A stretch of DNA of 64,000 nt from Pyxidicoccus parkwaysis. Its GTDB lineage: Bacteria; Myxococcota; Myxococcia; Myxococcales; Myxococcaceae. The DNA lies in contig NZ_CP071090.1 in the NCBI RefSeq assembly GCF_017301735.1, positions 3,090,001 to 3,154,000 on the forward strand, given 5' to 3'. This document shows positions 25,842 to 33,432 of this stretch, piece after piece. Every line of letters starts with the position of its first letter. Positions within the stretch are counted from its first letter, which is position 1. The notes under the pieces were generated by a model. That model saw only the letters and a list, made by a program, of their open reading frames with translations. It was not told the origin of the DNA and ran no database searches. The translations under genes and the position numbers were made by a program.

Positions 25842-28502
25842 TCAATCTCCGCGCAGCGCCACCGCCGGGTCCACGCGCATGGCGCGGCGGGCGGGAATGA
25901 GGCACGCGAGCAGCGCCACGCCGAGCAGCAGTGCCATGACGCCGCCGAAGGTGAGCGGGTCATGCGGAGCGACGCCATACAGAATGCTGCCCATCACCCG
26001 CGCCAGCACGAGCGCTCCGGCGATGCCCACCGCGATGCCCGTCCCTGCGAGCCTCATGCCGCCCGTCACCACGAGTCGCAGCACGTCCGCCGGCTTCGCT
26101 CCGAGCGCCAGCCGCACGCCCATCTCCCGCTGCCGCTGGCTCACCGTGTACGCGAGCACGCCATAGATGCCCACCGCCGCCAGCGCGAGCCCCAGCACCG
26201 CGAACAGGCCCAGCATGACGGACAGGAGTCGCGGGCGCGTCACGGCCTCGCTCACCACCTCGTCGAGCGTGGTGATGCGGCGGATGGTCTGGTTCGGCTC
26301 AATCTCCCAGATGGCCTGACGCGCGGCGGTGGCCATGGGCAGCGGCGCTCCCTGTCCACGTAGCACCAGGTTGGTGGCGGAGCGGGAGACCTGCTGCACA
26401 TGGAAGTAGATGAGCGGTGGCGCCGGCTCGGCCAGCCCCGCCTGCCGCACGTCTCCCACCACGCCGATGATGGCGACCTCCTCCGTGCCGAACCGCACTG
26501 CCTTGCCCACCGCGTCCTCGCCCGGGAAGTAGCGCCGGGCGAAGGTCTGGTTCACCACCAGCACCGTGGGACTGTCCTCCGTGTCCGTGGCCTCGTGCGC
26601 GCGGCCCCCGAGCAGGGGAATGCCCAGGGTGCGGAAGTAGTCGGTGCTCACGTGCATCACCGCCGCGTGTGGCGGGTTCTCCGCGTCCTCCGTGTGGCCG
26701 GGGCGGTTGAACGTCACGTCCTCGCCCACGTTCTCCATGGGCAGGTACTTCACCATCGCCGCGGACTGGATTCCTGGAAGGGCGCGCACCCGCTCGAGCA
26801 CCTCGGCGAAGTAGGCGCGGCCCTGTCCCCGGCGAGACTCCGGCACGGAGAAGCTGACCACCGCGACCCCCTCCGCGCGGAAGCCCGGGTCCTCCGACAG
26901 CATCCTCGCGAGACTGCGTGTGGCCAGGCCCGCGCCCGTGGCCAGCACCACGGAGATGGCCACCTCCGCGATGACGAGCATCCCACGCAGCCGCGCACCG
27001 CCCGCGCCCACCGTGCCGCGCGCGCCGGCCTTGAGTACCGGCTCCAACCTCGTGGTGCCGGCGCGCAGGGCGGGCATCAACCCGAACAGCAGGCCGGTGA
27101 GCAGCGTGGCGCTGGCGGCGAACGCCAGCACCTCGCCATCCACGCGCACGTCGCGCAGCCGGGGGAGTTGATGCACGGAGAGGCCGACCAGCACCTCCGT
27201 GCCCCACACGGCCAGCCCCACGCCGAGCGCTCCACCGAGCGCCGCGAGCACCACGCTCTCCGTGAGCAACTGGCGCACCAGCCGCCCCGGCCCCGCGCCC
27301 AGGGCCGCGCGCACCGCCAACTCGCGCTCGCGCAGCGTGGCGCGGGCGAGCTGCAGGTTGGCCACGTTGGCGCACGCGATGAGCAGCAGCAGCGCCACCG
27401 CGCCCAGCACCACCAGCAGGCCGGTGCGCACGTCGCCGGTAATCGCCTCGTGCAAGGGGATGGCGGTGATGGCGGAGTACTGAGCGTTGCTCTCCGGGTA
27501 GGCCTCCGCGAGCTGCCGGGAGATGCCGCCCAGCTCGGCGCGCGCGGTCTCCAGCGTCACACCCGGCTTGAGGCGGCCCACCACGTTCAGGAAGCGATTG
27601 ATGCGCGTGCGGGGGATGCCGCTCTCCGGGATGTTGGACAGGGGCAGCCACACGTCCATCTGCTCACCGGGGAAGGTGAATGAGGAAGGCATGATGCCCA
27701 CCACCGTGTGCGGCACGCCGCCCAGGGTGAGACTGCGGCCGAGGAGCGACGGGTCCGCGCCGAACAGCCGCGTCCAGGCGCCATGGCTGAGCATCACCAC
27801 CGCGTCGTTGCCCGGCTGGTTCTCCTCCGGAAGGAAGGCCCGGCCGAGATGCGGCACCACGCCGAGCGTGGAGAAGAAGCCCTCCGTCACGTACGTGGCC
27901 TGAAGCCGCTCCGGCTCTCCGAGCCCGCTCAGGTCCACGCCGGACATGTTCTCCACGTGCCACCACGCGCCCAGCTCCGTGAAGGACTTCTGCCGCGCCT
28001 TCCAGTCCTCGAAGTCCGGTGAGGCAAGGGGCGTGCGCGGCGCGTCCAGCACGGGGCTCGCCTGCCACACGCGGACGAGCCGCTCCGGAGCAGGGAAGGG
28101 GAGCGGCTTGAGCAGCACGCCCCGCACCACGCTGAACAGCGCGGTGGTGGCGCCGATGCCCAGCGCCAGCGTGAGCACCGCGACGAGGGAGAACGCGGGC
28201 GCCTTGCGCAGCGTGCGCAGCGCGTACCGCACGTCCTGCACGAGCGCATCCAGGAAGAGGCTCCGCTTCATCTCCCGCTCCTTCTCGTGTCCGAGGCGCA
28301 CGCACTCGGCGCGCACGTGCTCCAGGTCTCCGAACTCGCGCCGGGCGGTGTCATGCGCCTCGGTGGGGGAGAGGCCCTCGCGCTGGAGCTTCTCCGTGCG
28401 CATCTCCAGGTGGAACCGCAGCTCGTCATCCACGTCCTGCTCTACCGCGCGTGGGCGCACTGTGAGCTTGAGCAGGCGCTTGAAGCCTTCCGGAAGTTGC
28501 AT
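25842..28502 (-). CDS. ADOP-family ABC transporter permease (FtsX/MacB-like duplicated orphan permease)
   Basis: 886 residues, ATG 28502. Residues 1-90 form the permease-prefix helical domain ([33 protein letters not shown]) that distinguishes acidobacterial duplicated orphan permeases. Two FtsX-type units follow, each with one span, a large periplasmic MacB-PCD-like domain, and three spans: first [23 protein letters not shown] and [22 protein letters not shown], then the second unit with [20 protein letters not shown] and [20 protein letters not shown]. Conserved RxxExxxRxALGA segments occur in both ([26 protein letters not shown]). There is no adjacent ATPase gene, as usual for ADOPs. The PadR gene lies 8 nt upstream on the same strand, so the two form one operon. 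Confidence 0.9.
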   Translation of the reverse strand: MQLPEGFKRLLKLTVRPRAVEQDVDDELRFHLEMRTEKLQREGLSPTEAHDTARREFGDLEHVRAECVRLGHEKEREMKRSLFLDALVQDVRYALRTLRKAPAFSLVAVLTLALGIGATTALFSVVRGVLLKPLPFPAPERLVRVWQASPVLDAPRTPLASPDFEDWKARQKSFTELGAWWHVENMSGVDLSGLGEPERLQATYVTEGFFSTLGVVPHLGRAFLPEENQPGNDAVVMLSHGAWTRLFGADPSLLGRSLTLGGVPHTVVGIMPSSFTFPGEQMDVWLPLSNIPESGIPRTRINRFLNVVGRLKPGVTLETARAELGGISRQLAEAYPESNAQYSAITAIPLHEAITGDVRTGLLVVLGAVALLLLIACANVANLQLARATLRERELAVRAALGAGPGRLVRQLLTESVVLAALGGALGVGLAVWGTEVLVGLSVHQLPRLRDVRVDGEVLAFAASATLLTGLLFGLMPALRAGTTRLEPVLKAGARGTVGAGGARLRGMLVIAEVAISVVLATGAGLATRSLARMLSEDPGFRAEGVAVVSFSVPESRRGQGRAYFAEVLERVRALPGIQSAAMVKYLPMENVGEDVTFNRPGHTEDAENPPHAAVMHVSTDYFRTLGIPLLGGRAHEATDTEDSPTVLVVNQTFARRYFPGEDAVGKAVRFGTEEVAIIGVVGDVRQAGLAEPAPPLIYFHVQQVSRSATNLVLRGQGAPLPMATAARQAIWEIEPNQTIRRITTLDEVVSEAVTRPRLLSVMLGLFAVLGLALAAVGIYGVLAYTVSQRQREMGVRLALGAKPADVLRLVVTGGMRLAGTGIAVGIAGALVLARVMGSILYGVAPHDPLTFGGVMALLLGVALLACLIPARRAMRVDPAVALRGD

Positions 28503-28510
28503 GGCGGGCC

Positions 28511-28843
28511 TCAGGCGGCTTCGAGGACGCGAGACACGGCGGCGGCGTAGCGCGTCCACGTCTGGGCCTGGGCGCGCAGGTGGGCGCGGCCGGCGGAGGT
28601 GAGCTTGTAGAACTTCGCGCGGCGGTTGTTGTCCGAGAGGCCCCACTCGGCCTCCAGCAGGCCGCGCTTCTCCAGTCGGTGCAGCGCGGGGTAGAGCGCG
28701 CCTTCCTCCACCTTCAGCACCTGCCCGCTGCGCTCGCCGATGGACTCCGCCACCGCGTAGCCGTGACGCGGACCCCACGACAGGCTCTTCAGGATGAGCA
28801 CGTCCAGCGTGCCCTGCACCAGCTCCAGCGACGTGTCCGCCAT
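28511..28843 (-). CDS. PadR family transcriptional regulator
   Basis: 110 residues, the usual length of the short PadR subfamily. The opening [15 protein letters not shown] and GYAVAESI form the first helices of the winged helix; [23 protein letters not shown] is the recognition helix and wing; [17 protein letters not shown] precedes the C-terminal dimerisation helix. PadR regulators commonly sit in front of ADOP permeases, as here, and usually repress their own operon. Two copies of a CTCCCCT-N9-AGGGGAG palindrome lie directly upstream and are the natural operator candidate. The effector is unknown. Confidence 0.93.
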   Translation of the reverse strand: MADTSLELVQGTLDVLILKSLSWGPRHGYAVAESIGERSGQVLKVEEGALYPALHRLEKRGLLEAEWGLSDNNRRAKFYKLTSAGRAHLRAQAQTWTRYAAAVSRVLEAA

Positions 28844-28853
28844 GCGCCCGGCT

Positions 28854-28910
28854 CTCCCCTCAACGTTTTAGGGGAGAGTCTCCCGGGCTCCCCTAAGGTG
28901 TCAAGGGGAG
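28854..28910. promoter_or_regulatory. Two tandem CTCCCCT-N9-AGGGGAG palindromes (probable PadR operator)
   Basis: Half-sites are at 28854-28860, 28870-28876, 28888-28894 and 28904-28910, giving two identical palindromes centred 34 bp apart. The second and third half-sites are also the cores of a longer TTAGGGGAG/CTCCCCTAA dyad. They lie 11-67 bp upstream of the PadR start and overlap the LysR stop codon (28893). The arrangement suits cooperative autorepression. Confidence 0.6.
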
Positions 28911-29777
28911 GGCCCCCGCCTCGGAGAGCAGCCAGGTGCGGAAGGCGGCCACGCCGCGCCGTCCCGCGAGCGGGCGGGGGTGGACGAGCCAGTAGCTGAA
29001 GTCGTTGGGCATCGCCTTCGTGAACGGCCGCACGAGTCGCCCGGCCTTCAAGTCGTCCGCCGCGAGGAACAGTCTCCCCAGGGCCACGCCTTCGCCCTGG
29101 CGCGCGGCCTGGAGCACGAGGCTGGCGTCGTTGAACGCGGGGCCCGCCTCGGCGTCCACGCCTTCGACGCCCGCAAAGTCCAGCCAGCGGCGCCAGCCAT
29201 CCTTCGGCGTGTCGTGGAGGAGGCGGACCTTCTTCAAGTCGCCGGGCGAGCGAAGCTTCTTCGCGAGCGCGGGCGTGCACACGGGGCTGAGCGCTTCCTG
29301 CGCAAGCTGCTCCGCCTTGAGTCCCGTCCAGCGGCCCAGGCCGGAGCGGATGCCCATGTCGAAGCGGTCATCGAGGAAGTCCCACAGCTCGGCGGAGCTG
29401 TGGAAGTGGAGCTCGATGTCCGGGTGCAGCGCGCGGAAGCGCTCCAGCCGGGGCAGCAGCCAGCACGTGGCGAAGGCGGGTAGCACGGTGATTCGCAGCG
29501 GGCCCTGCTCGCGTTCGTACAGGCGCGCGGTGGCCTCGGACATGCGGTCGAACACGGGCGTCAATTCGCGGAGGTACGCGGCGCCTTTGGCGGTGAGGCG
29601 CAGCTCATGGCCGCGGCGCTCGAACAGTGTGACGCCGAGCCAGTCCTCAAGCTGGCGCACCTGATGACTGATGGCGGCTTGGGTGACGCACAGCTCGGTG
29701 GCGGCGCGGGTGAAGCTCAGGTGCCTCGCTCCGGCCTCGAAGGCGCGGAGGGCGCCGAGCGGTGGGATGCGGCGCAT
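28893..29777 (-). CDS. LysR family transcriptional regulator (GcvA-like)
   Basis: 294 residues. ATG 29777 gives MRRIPPLGALRAFEAGARHLSFTRAA, the standard GcvA-subgroup start; the winged helix continues through CVTQAAISHQVRQLEDWLGVTLFERRG (recognition helix) to about residue 60. Residues 90-294 are the periplasmic-binding-protein-like effector domain (PLRITVLPAFATCWLLPRL, WLVHPRPLAGRRGV). It is divergent from a LysE-type exporter with a 116-bp gap that contains a CGAGC-N11-GCTCG dyad, so it most likely controls that exporter gene, as ArgP-like regulators do. A longer in-frame start exists but lacks family similarity. Confidence 0.88.
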   Translation of the reverse strand: MRRIPPLGALRAFEAGARHLSFTRAATELCVTQAAISHQVRQLEDWLGVTLFERRGHELRLTAKGAAYLRELTPVFDRMSEATARLYEREQGPLRITVLPAFATCWLLPRLERFRALHPDIELHFHSSAELWDFLDDRFDMGIRSGLGRWTGLKAEQLAQEALSPVCTPALAKKLRSPGDLKKVRLLHDTPKDGWRRWLDFAGVEGVDAEAGPAFNDASLVLQAARQGEGVALGRLFLAADDLKAGRLVRPFTKAMPNDFSYWLVHPRPLAGRRGVAAFRTWLLSEAGALPLTP

Positions 29778-29797
29778 GCTCGATGAACTCCCTTTAT

Positions 29798-29818
29798 CGA
29801 GCGCGCGAGGATAGCTCG
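29798..29818. promoter_or_regulatory. Interrupted dyad in the LysR/LysE divergent promoter
   Basis: CGAGC-N11-GCTCG lies 20 bp upstream of the LysR start and 76 bp upstream of the exporter start. LysR proteins bind interrupted dyads in exactly this kind of gap, though the canonical T-N11-A form is not obvious here. Confidence 0.3.
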
Positions 29819-29893
29819 CTGGGGACTCGCCTCGAAACGGTGTTTGTCGTGCGTACCGAGACGCGCGACGCACGCGCGAGGGAGTCGACGCAC

Positions 29894-30505
29894 ATGACAG
29901 CGGAAGTGTGGTGGTTGTTTCTGGGCTACACGGTGCCCATGGTGTTCAGTCCCGGGCCGGGCAACACGGTGCTCGCCACGGCGGGAGGCCGCTTCGGCAT
30001 CCGGGGCTCGTTGTCCTTCTGGCTAGGCTTCGAGGTGGCCAACGTCGCGCTCTGCGCGCTGTATGGCTTCGGGCTGGGGCGCGTGCTGCACGACGTGCCG
30101 TGGCTGCACCCGGTGCTGAAGTGGGGCGGAGTGGTGTACCTGCTCTACCTCGCGTGGGGCTTCTTCCGCTCCACTGCTTCGTCCGGTGGCGCGAGCGAGG
30201 AACCGGCGCAGCTCGGGTATGGCGAGGGCTTCCTGGTGGTCGCCCTCAACCCGAAGATCCACTCGATGATTCTGGTGATGTTCTCCCAGTTCCTCGACCC
30301 GGCGATGGCGATGTTCACGCAGACGGCGCAGCTCACACTGGCCTTCCTCGCCGTCTGCGTGGTGTGCCACTTCCCGTGGATCTACGGGGGGAAGCTCATC
30401 CTGGGACGCTTCCGCTCCGAGCGAGCCATGCGCATCCAGGGCTGGACGTTCGGCCTCTGCATGCTCGCCGTCGCCGGCTACGTGGCCTTCGTCGCTCCGG
30501 CGTGA
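29894..30505 (+). CDS. LysE/RhtB family amino-acid exporter
   Basis: 203 residues and six predicted spans, the normal LysE-family size. The signature is in the first loop, PMVFSPGPGNTVLATAGGRFGIRGSLSFWLGFEVAN (segments PGPG and the following Gly-rich helix). Later spans include VVYLLYLAWGFF, the NPKIHSMILVMFSQF segment corresponding to the conserved NPK motif, and a final LCMLAVAGYVAFV. ATG 29894 is preceded by GGGAG. These inner-membrane proteins export amino acids or derivatives by proton antiport; the substrate here is not predictable. It is divergent from a LysR gene that probably regulates it. Confidence 0.88.
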   Translation: MTAEVWWLFLGYTVPMVFSPGPGNTVLATAGGRFGIRGSLSFWLGFEVANVALCALYGFGLGRVLHDVPWLHPVLKWGGVVYLLYLAWGFFRSTASSGGASEEPAQLGYGEGFLVVALNPKIHSMILVMFSQFLDPAMAMFTQTAQLTLAFLAVCVVCHFPWIYGGKLILGRFRSERAMRIQGWTFGLCMLAVAGYVAFVAPA

Positions 30506-30517
30506 GCCGGTGATCCG

Positions 30518-31300
30518 TCAGCGAGTGACAGCCTCCCAGTTGGGCCGTAGCGCCGAGGCCACGGCACTCACGACATCGGCCAGCGCCTCGGGCCGACCTT
30601 CGGGCTGGCTGGCCCGGTAGCGCGCCCACTTCTCGTTGCTCCAGGGGCTCCGGCCGAACTCGCCCGCCATCAGCCGCTCCATCAACTCCACCGAATCTCC
30701 GCGTGACTCGAAAGCCAGCTTCAACGCCCGGGGCAGCAGCGCAGTCTCCAGTGGCGCGTACCGGGTGAGCAGGTACACGTCGAACAAGTCCTTCGGACGA
30801 AAGCGGCCCTTTCCGCGCTCGAAGAGGCCGTGCATCTTCCAGGCGAGCAGGGTCTCCGGCCGGCACGCCAGCACTCGTGCCGCGCCGCCTTCACCGACGT
30901 CGTACTCCGTCCATGCGGGCCCCGGCTCCATCGGGTCGCCGAAGCCCGTGTCGATGCGCAACTCGAAGTCACCGTCCACGCCGGGCATCTGCGTCTCCAC
31001 GAAGACGCGCACGCCGGGGAACTTCGTCTCGGCCCAGATGACCTCGGACCTCAGTGCGCCGAAGGAGAACCCATCCTCCACGTCGATGCGGAGCATGGAC
31101 TCCAGCCGGCGCACCGTGTCCGCCGGGTCGAAGGGGAACTGCGCGAGGAAGTCCAAATCCTCCACGGGACGAGGCACCGGGCCGCTCCACAGGCGCATCA
31201 TCAGCCCGCCCCGCAGGACGAGCGCCTCCACCTCGGAGGACCGCGCGATGCGGCGCAATACCGCCGCCCCCGCGCGCAATGGCAACTCATGGGCGCTCAC
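30518..31300 (-). CDS. AbiEii/AbiGii-like nucleotidyltransferase
   Basis: 260 residues from a GTG at 31300 that overlaps the upstream stop in a GTGA junction. The N-terminal part shows the DNA polymerase beta-like nucleotidyltransferase pattern of the AbiEii family: VLRGGLMMRLW with G31-G32, then R and the metal-binding D48-x-D50 in VEDLDF, then a third acidic residue in a strand (ELRIDTGFG). The second hallmark, LLAWKMHGLF followed by RFRPKDLFDVYLLTRY, matches the family K...RDxxD region. AbiEii toxins transfer nucleotides to RNA 3' ends (tRNA acceptor stems). No AbiEi antitoxin is adjacent; instead the operon holds an RNA ligase and a Ham1-like fusion, suggesting a role in RNA end processing rather than a classical toxin-antitoxin pair. 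Confidence 0.75.
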   Translation of the reverse strand: MSAHELPLRAGAAVLRRIARSSEVEALVLRGGLMMRLWSGPVPRPVEDLDFLAQFPFDPADTVRRLESMLRIDVEDGFSFGALRSEVIWAETKFPGVRVFVETQMPGVDGDFELRIDTGFGDPMEPGPAWTEYDVGEGGAARVLACRPETLLAWKMHGLFERGKGRFRPKDLFDVYLLTRYAPLETALLPRALKLAFESRGDSVELMERLMAGEFGRSPWSNEKWARYRASQPEGRPEALADVVSAVASALRPNWEAVTR

Positions 31301-32487
31301 TTCGCATCCTCCAGCCAGCCACGGTCCAGCCCGTGGTTCGAGTCGTAGACCGTCCACTCGCGCAGCCGCTGTGTCAGCGTCAGCCCCGTCCCCGCCAGGT
31401 CCTCCAGCAGCGCCGTGAAGCGCGCATCCGCATTCGCACGACCCAGGCCGTAGACACGCATCGTGACGAAGCGCTCGGAGGCGCCGTCCTCGCGCACCTT
31501 GCGCGCGTTGCGTGACAGGTGCGCGCCATGCTTCTCGCACCGCGCCCGCAGCGCCTCCAGGCCCGAGTCACCCGAGGGCACGAGGGCCTTCACGTGAAAC
31601 TCGAAGTAGTTCGAGGGCTGTGCCTTCGCAATCGCGTCGTCCTCGGGAATGTCGCGGTTCTTCCCCAGGGCCTCCAGCTTCAAGCGCGTGACGTCGAAGC
31701 CCTCGGCCGCGAGCGAGCGGGCCATGGCCTGCACTTCCTCGCGTGCCTGGCGGAGCGTGCCGTGGTGGTACGAGGCCGTCATGGGTTGGAACACCTCCGC
31801 GCCTCGGCCCAGCTCGATGAAGATGCACTTCACCGACGCCTCGTCGCAGAACGCACGGAAGCGCTGGAGGTCCTCCTCCGAGCGCGCGGAGACGGTGATG
31901 TGCGCCTCGTACGCGCCACCCTGCGATTGTGCACGCAGCCGATCCGCCAGCTCCAGGTAGGGCCGGTGGCGCATGTTGAGGAAGAACTTGTTCCTCGGCA
32001 TCTCGCCGAGCGTGCGCTGGAAGCCGTCCGGCAGCCAGGCGCGGTCCCACCCGTAGCCGCCCTCGCCGCGAGGCTCCGCCAGCAGCGTGCCCTCGATGGC
32101 GTCCTCGAAGAAGGTCACGTTCTCAGGCCGACCGTCCTCCGAGTACGCCACCGCCACGCGCGTGCGGCCCCGACGGCCACCGTGTGCCGCGAGGAAGGCG
32201 CGCTCGCCCATCGCGAGCACCTGTTTCTTGAAGCGCGCGCCCGTCAGCACGGGGCCGCCATCCAGTTCCAGCGCCGTCGTCTCCACGAAGCAGGGCGCGC
32301 CGAGCTCGCGGTACGCCGCCAGCACCTTGCGCTTCGCCAGCGCCGCGAGGTCGAACGTCTCCGCCTCATCGAGCCCTGGCAGCGCGAGCTTCCGCCACGT
32401 GACGTCGAGGCCCGCGAGCAGCCGGGCGACCTCATCGGCTTTGAATTGATTCCCGGTGACGAAGAACGCGCGTGTCACGGCAGGCAC
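31297..32487 (-). CDS. Ham1/ITPase-like domain fused to an internally duplicated unknown domain
   Basis: 396 residues. Residues 1-185 resemble Ham1/RdgB non-canonical purine NTP pyrophosphatase: FFVTGNQFKADEVARLL at the start, ETTALELDGG in place of the DSGL loop, RTRVAVAYSEDG, and EGTLLAEPRGEGGYGWDRAWLPDGF with RTLGEM. The usual catalytic Asp of the DSGL loop appears as Glu-Thr-Thr, so activity may be altered. Residues ~190-396 comprise two similar halves, each opening with a His-bearing strand (EAHITV; EFHVKALV), then a helix with a Cys, a strand with a MT/VT and Tyr, and a helix. The fold is unrecognised; the first HITV recalls one 2H-phosphoesterase motif but the second lacks the Ser/Thr. 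It lies between the RNA ligase and nucleotidyltransferase genes. Confidence 0.7.
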   Translation of the reverse strand: MPAVTRAFFVTGNQFKADEVARLLAGLDVTWRKLALPGLDEAETFDLAALAKRKVLAAYRELGAPCFVETTALELDGGPVLTGARFKKQVLAMGERAFLAAHGGRRGRTRVAVAYSEDGRPENVTFFEDAIEGTLLAEPRGEGGYGWDRAWLPDGFQRTLGEMPRNKFFLNMRHRPYLELADRLRAQSQGGAYEAHITVSARSEEDLQRFRAFCDEASVKCIFIELGRGAEVFQPMTASYHHGTLRQAREEVQAMARSLAAEGFDVTRLKLEALGKNRDIPEDDAIAKAQPSNYFEFHVKALVPSGDSGLEALRARCEKHGAHLSRNARKVREDGASERFVTMRVYGLGRANADARFTALLEDLAGTGLTLTQRLREWTVYDSNHGLDRGWLEDAK

Positions 32488-32490
32488 TCC

Positions 32491-33243
32491 CTACGGCGAG
32501 GGCACCCCGGACACGGGGCGCCAGTTCCACACGGCGGGCCGCCCCGTGTTCTCAGGTAGGAGGCTGCCATCCACCTTGTCCGGCCGTACATACTTGGCGA
32601 GAAACTCCACCCTGACACCCGCGCCCTCCCGCCGCTCCACCCGCCAGACGGCCCCCTCCGCCGGGTCCGTGGCGCCGTGAAAGCCGCCTGCCTGGAGGCG
32701 TGTCATCGCCGCGTCGATGCTCAGGGGCCCGCCCTCGTGCAGCACGCCCGGAGTCACGAAGCCACCGGCGCCGAGGCGCACGGTGAGCTCGTGCCACGGC
32801 AGTCGCTCCGCGTCGCGCATCAGGTCGAAGGCGACGAAGGGCTCATGTGTCAGCGCGTAGCGCGTGCCATGCGCCAGGGCCAGCCATTCACCGACGACTC
32901 GCTCTCCCGGCTGGAGGACCGCGAGGAAGCGCGCTGAATGCTCGGCGACCCACGCCGCCCACAGCCGGCGAGACTCGTTGGGAGACTGCGCCGCGAGACG
33001 TCCCTCACGCCCCAGGGCCAGCACCGAGTCCCCCACGCGCGCCGCGGCCACGCAGGAGCCGTCGAGCTTCTCCAGCACCACGACGGAGTCGCGCGCGTCG
33101 CGGGTGCGCTCGGTGCACAGCCGCGCCAGGGCGGGTGAGAGGTGACGGTCCGCCGGGCCGGTGCGCGAGCCGGGCAGGTGGGGAATGGAGCCATAGGCCT
33201 TGCGGCCGAGCGGACGGAAGTCCGGGGTGGGACGCGGTTGCAC
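32491..33243 (-). CDS. ATP-dependent RNA ligase family protein
   Basis: With GTG 33243 the protein has 250 residues and the full set of covalent nucleotidyltransferase motifs: I, EKLDGS with catalytic K59; motif Ia-like LGREGR (77-82); the GEWLALAHGTRYAL segment (118-131) and motif III FVAFDLMR (136-143); IV, EGAVWRV (E196); V, FLAKYVRPDK (K217). An upstream YGSIPHLPGSR segment (17-27) is typical of a bacterial RNA ligase subfamily. The enzyme should self-adenylylate with ATP and seal RNA ends. Starts at 33321 (also GTG) are possible, but they add an unconserved leader. Its stop is 3 nt before the Ham1-fusion start, indicating one operon; the promoter must lie in the ~190-bp divergent gap before 33433. 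Confidence 0.8.
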   Translation of the reverse strand: MQPRPTPDFRPLGRKAYGSIPHLPGSRTGPADRHLSPALARLCTERTRDARDSVVVLEKLDGSCVAAARVGDSVLALGREGRLAAQSPNESRRLWAAWVAEHSARFLAVLQPGERVVGEWLALAHGTRYALTHEPFVAFDLMRDAERLPWHELTVRLGAGGFVTPGVLHEGGPLSIDAAMTRLQAGGFHGATDPAEGAVWRVERREGAGVRVEFLAKYVRPDKVDGSLLPENTGRPAVWNWRPVSGVPSP

Positions 33244-33432
33244 CGGAGGGAGGCTACCACCGCTCCATGTGTCGCCAGCCGGATGTGCCACGTTCTCAAT
33301 GTCTGAGTGCGAGACATCCACGTAACACGTTCATGAAGACGTGACGTTTGAGCGCTCAACAGGGTCCTTGCGGCGCGGCACCAGCAGCATCAGATCCCGC
33401 CGATTTCCGCAGCACTCCGACAAGGACCGCAC

